Positions 13,945 through 15,684 of a stretch of 15,684 nucleotides of DNA are shown here, in pieces. Where the stretch lies: contig JAGHBT010000327.1 of NCBI GenBank assembly GCA_021160845.1, forward strand, positions 1 through 15,684, written 5' to 3'. Origin of the DNA: a bacterium (GTDB taxonomy: Bacteria > Krumholzibacteriota > Krumholzibacteriia > Krumholzibacteriales > WJIX01). Below the pieces are notes generated by a model. The model searched no databases and had not been told where the DNA came from. It saw only the letters and a program-made list of their open reading frames with translations. Position numbers and translations under genes: made by a program. Every line of letters starts with the position of its first letter. Within the stretch, counting starts at the first letter, position 1.

Positions 13945-14525
13945 ACTACTAAGTGGATTACTATGCAGATTTTCCAGTCAAATACTATAGGGTCTTCATT
14001 ATTCGGTAAAGGAATAACGCAGGCGTTATTAACTGTGAATTGCATAATTGGATTACCACCGTCAAGATAGTCAGCAAAGGCACGGTTGAACAGTGTAACG
14101 CCGGCAGAGTTCAGGATGGCGGGCGTTTTATTTCCGAGCGCTTCTGAGATTGATTGGCTTGTATAACCTATAATAGGTTCCGGGCCGTCTGTGGGATTTT
14201 GTCTTGTAAGTGAAACAGACCCGCAAATTTTCCAATCATGAGTGTTTGCAAAATCTGTGACTTCATACGACGCGCTTACTAACTTGCAACTAATGATATC
14301 CGAACGGTCCAGGTCGTTGTCCGCGATGGCGTTATCTAATTCTGCGCTATAGTCAAACAAAGTATTTGATACAAAATTATCATCATGGCTATTTTCGTTG
14401 AGAGTGACGGACAGTTCATCAGTAATAACGACTTCAACCACCTTTTCTTCGAAAACACAGCTGTTTCCAACTGTTACGATACTAATTAATAGTGTAAGAA
14501 TTATTATTCCGGGTATTTTCTTCAT
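13911..14525 (-). CDS. Secreted protein or lipoprotein of unknown function
   Basis: I do not recognise this 204-residue protein. It begins MKKIPGIIILTLLISI, a clear signal peptide, and continues to VGNSC with C23. That cysteine could be a lipidation site, but glycine at -3 is not a standard lipobox residue. The mature part has no obvious enzyme motif. It contains five cysteines (23, 80, 101, 169, 187) and two copies of a short DWKIC motif (97-101 and 183-187). Each copy is followed by alternating hydrophobic residues, suggesting two related beta-rich halves. A ribosome site AAGGGG lies six bases before the ATG. It is 26 bases downstream of the beta-barrel gene and probably co-transcribed from the promoter at 15547-15555; a terminator overlaps its end. 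Confidence 0.7.
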   Translation of the reverse strand: MKKIPGIIILTLLISIVTVGNSCVFEEKVVEVVITDELSVTLNENSHDDNFVSNTLFDYSAELDNAIADNDLDRSDIISCKLVSASYEVTDFANTHDWKICGSVSLTRQNPTDGPEPIIGYTSQSISEALGNKTPAILNSAGVTLFNRAFADYLDGGNPIMQFTVNNACVIPLPNNEDPIVFDWKICIVIHLVVKQEIKIPDPF

Positions 14526-14551
14526 GATTAACCCCTTTTTTTTTATGTTTG

Positions 14552-15469
14552 TTAATTACCAATAGAAAGCCCGATCGAAAAGCTGTTCTGGTTCGCGATG
14601 TTGTACTCACCGTTAAAATTAAGGAAGAAAAGATGTAATGAAAGTCCAAGGGTTGTGTGAAAACACCGGCTTGTTTCAAAATCAACAGCAATATCCTTTG
14701 GTAGCCCGGATACATCACTTTCGTATGAAAGATTCATCGAGAACATGTCCGCGGAAATACCCGCGTAGGGTTCGAGTCTCACAAAACCACCGGATAGTCT
14801 TTTACTTGCCTGGAGACCTATAGATAAGGCATTAGCTGAAACAAGGTCATCACCAAGGGTAAATTTCTGCCAGAAAAACCCCGCGGCGATATCGATTGGA
14901 AAATTCGGGCCGGGATATTGAGATAGGCTGTGACGAAGCCCAAAACCAACAAGACTTATGTTCCCAAGTTCGCTATTGTCTGTATTAAAGGCGAAATAGC
15001 GTATCATAGCTTCAGTGCCATGTAATGTTCCCACGCGAAGCTGCGGCACAGCTATAGCGAATGAGTTAAGGTCAAAACCACCGGGAAAAACAAAACTGGT
15101 TCCACCGCTGCCGTCGACAATTATTGCGTTGCCGGAGCCGATTATTGTAGGAACAGTTACCATTTGTTCCGGCGTAAACCCGCTCTCGGTTGTAGCGTTG
15201 AAAGTCCTATCGTTATCTCCGAATATAACGGCCATAGCTCTGACCTCGAAGCTAATATGCAGGCTTGTTCCTGAAATGCGCGCTGAGTGAAAAAGCCCAT
15301 CGTTAAGATCAGAACCTAAGGCATCTGATAGCGGTTGAAGGTAACCGGTGGCATTTTTCCCTGAGTAAACCGAAAGCTGATCTTCGATCTGGGCTGAAAC
15401 GGGCGATGCCGCAAGAAGGATAAGAATAGCGAACCCTGATATTTTTATTAAACGGGTTAAAACCACCAT
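14552..15469 (-). CDS. Outer-membrane beta-barrel candidate, DUF6588-like
   Basis: The 305-residue protein has a signal peptide with hydrophobic core at about 9-21 and a likely cleavage after A26 (SPVSA|Q). The mature N-terminus, with YSGKNATGYLQPLSDALGSDLNDGLFHSA, resembles DUF6588 family members, where a similar leader precedes a strand-rich domain. That assignment is from memory of the family. The rest alternates polar and hydrophobic residues in short strands with Gly/Asn turns (for example GFVRLEPYAGISADMFSMNLSYES and the ending NQNSFSIGLSIGN), consistent with a beta-barrel or beta-rich surface protein. The function is unknown. AAGGAG lies six bases before the ATG, and an extended -10 promoter lies about 70 bases upstream. 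It is the first gene of a leftward two-gene unit. Confidence 0.7.
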   Translation of the reverse strand: MVVLTRLIKISGFAILILLAASPVSAQIEDQLSVYSGKNATGYLQPLSDALGSDLNDGLFHSARISGTSLHISFEVRAMAVIFGDNDRTFNATTESGFTPEQMVTVPTIIGSGNAIIVDGSGGTSFVFPGGFDLNSFAIAVPQLRVGTLHGTEAMIRYFAFNTDNSELGNISLVGFGLRHSLSQYPGPNFPIDIAAGFFWQKFTLGDDLVSANALSIGLQASKRLSGGFVRLEPYAGISADMFSMNLSYESDVSGLPKDIAVDFETSRCFHTTLGLSLHLFFLNFNGEYNIANQNSFSIGLSIGN

Positions 15470-15546
15470 TAAGAACTCCTTCTCTTCTGAGAATCGTAGG
15501 TAATTACATTTTGATGATGTTTACGAATTCTAAAAGTCATTACTTA

Positions 15547-15555
15547 ATTATACCA
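15547..15555 (-). promoter_or_regulatory. Extended -10 promoter for the leftward outer-membrane gene pair
   Basis: On the minus strand TGGTATAAT occupies 15555-15547: a perfect TATAAT with the TGn extension. No good -35 is found 16-18 bases upstream (TTTTTA at about 15575-15570), which an extended -10 can tolerate. The start of transcription would be near 15540, giving a leader of about 70 bases before the ATG at 15469. Confidence 0.6.
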
Positions 15556-15634
15556 TACTCTTAAAGATTTAAAAACCATTTTTGATGGAATGTTATGAAG
15601 TGGTAATGGTTATTATTATTTCTTTTCTGTTTTC

Positions 15635-15666
15635 GGATGCTTTAATAGGCATCCTTTTTTTATTTT
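15635..15666 (+). terminator. Rho-independent terminator without a visible rightward gene
   Basis: GGATGC (15635-15640) and GCATCC (15649-15654) form a six-base-pair stem with an eight-base loop, followed by seven Ts (15655-15661) and, after one A, four more. The T tract exists only on the plus strand; the minus strand has purine-rich sequence after the stem. The nearest rightward gene in the window ends at 13844, so whatever RNA it terminates is not identified. The 165 bases between the leftward gene start and this hairpin hold no ORF I can support. Confidence 0.6.
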
Positions 15667-15684
15667 GAGTTCGATGTAGTAATC

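Noticed and set aside
1..15684. CRISPR arrays, transposases, phage genes, tRNA or rRNA genes, toxin-antitoxin pairs
   Set aside because: None was seen on either strand; the window is ordinary core and envelope genes and offers no clear mobile or defence module.

Overview
The window looks like chromosomal core sequence from a Gram-negative bacterium, most likely an uncultured lineage of the Fibrobacteres-Chlorobi-Bacteroidetes (FCB) side of the tree. That placement is inferred from a DUF4837 lipoprotein, a DUF6588-like outer-membrane protein, a TPR protein next to efp/accB, and a ThiD2-ThiE fusion. It is not proven by a marker gene. Envelope lipoproteins, a beta-barrel candidate and a PilT ATPase all imply an outer membrane. 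The standard code is used, with frequent GTG and TTG starts. One Illumina adapter-like stretch shows that this is a short-read assembly, probably a metagenomic bin.

Layout. 3-404: the 3' end of an envelope-type gene cut by the window edge. 488-1800: an ECF sigma factor and its membrane anti-sigma factor, overlapping as ATGA. 1921-2934: a DUF4837 lipoprotein whose ribosome binding site lies in a hairpin. A good sigma70-type promoter at 2968-2996 then drives a TPR protein, EF-P and AccB. After a 185-base gap come PilT, AccC (biotin carboxylase) and a ThiD2-ThiE fusion, tightly packed. FtsK, RimO and an alpha/beta hydrolase follow from 9011 to 13844. All of this reads rightward. A convergent terminator region at about 13846-13944 separates it from a leftward pair: a secreted protein or lipoprotein, and an outer-membrane beta-barrel candidate with its own extended -10 promoter. 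A rightward terminator with no visible gene ends the window.

How the genes fit together. AccB and AccC supply the biotin carrier and biotin carboxylase halves of acetyl-CoA carboxylase; the carboxyltransferase genes are not here. EF-P and RimO act on the ribosome, FtsK on chromosome segregation and division, and ThiD2-ThiE on thiamine phosphate synthesis. The sigma/anti-sigma pair, lipoproteins and barrel protein are envelope functions.

I do not see an unambiguous new system. The points most worth a second look are: (1) an exact match to the Illumina P7 primer preceded by a T run, replacing the native 3' end of rimO; (2) a Glu-to-Gln change at the Walker B catalytic position of FtsK; (3) a hairpin that buries the DUF4837 Shine-Dalgarno sequence; (4) pilT sitting between accB and accC; and (5) an orphan terminator at the right edge.
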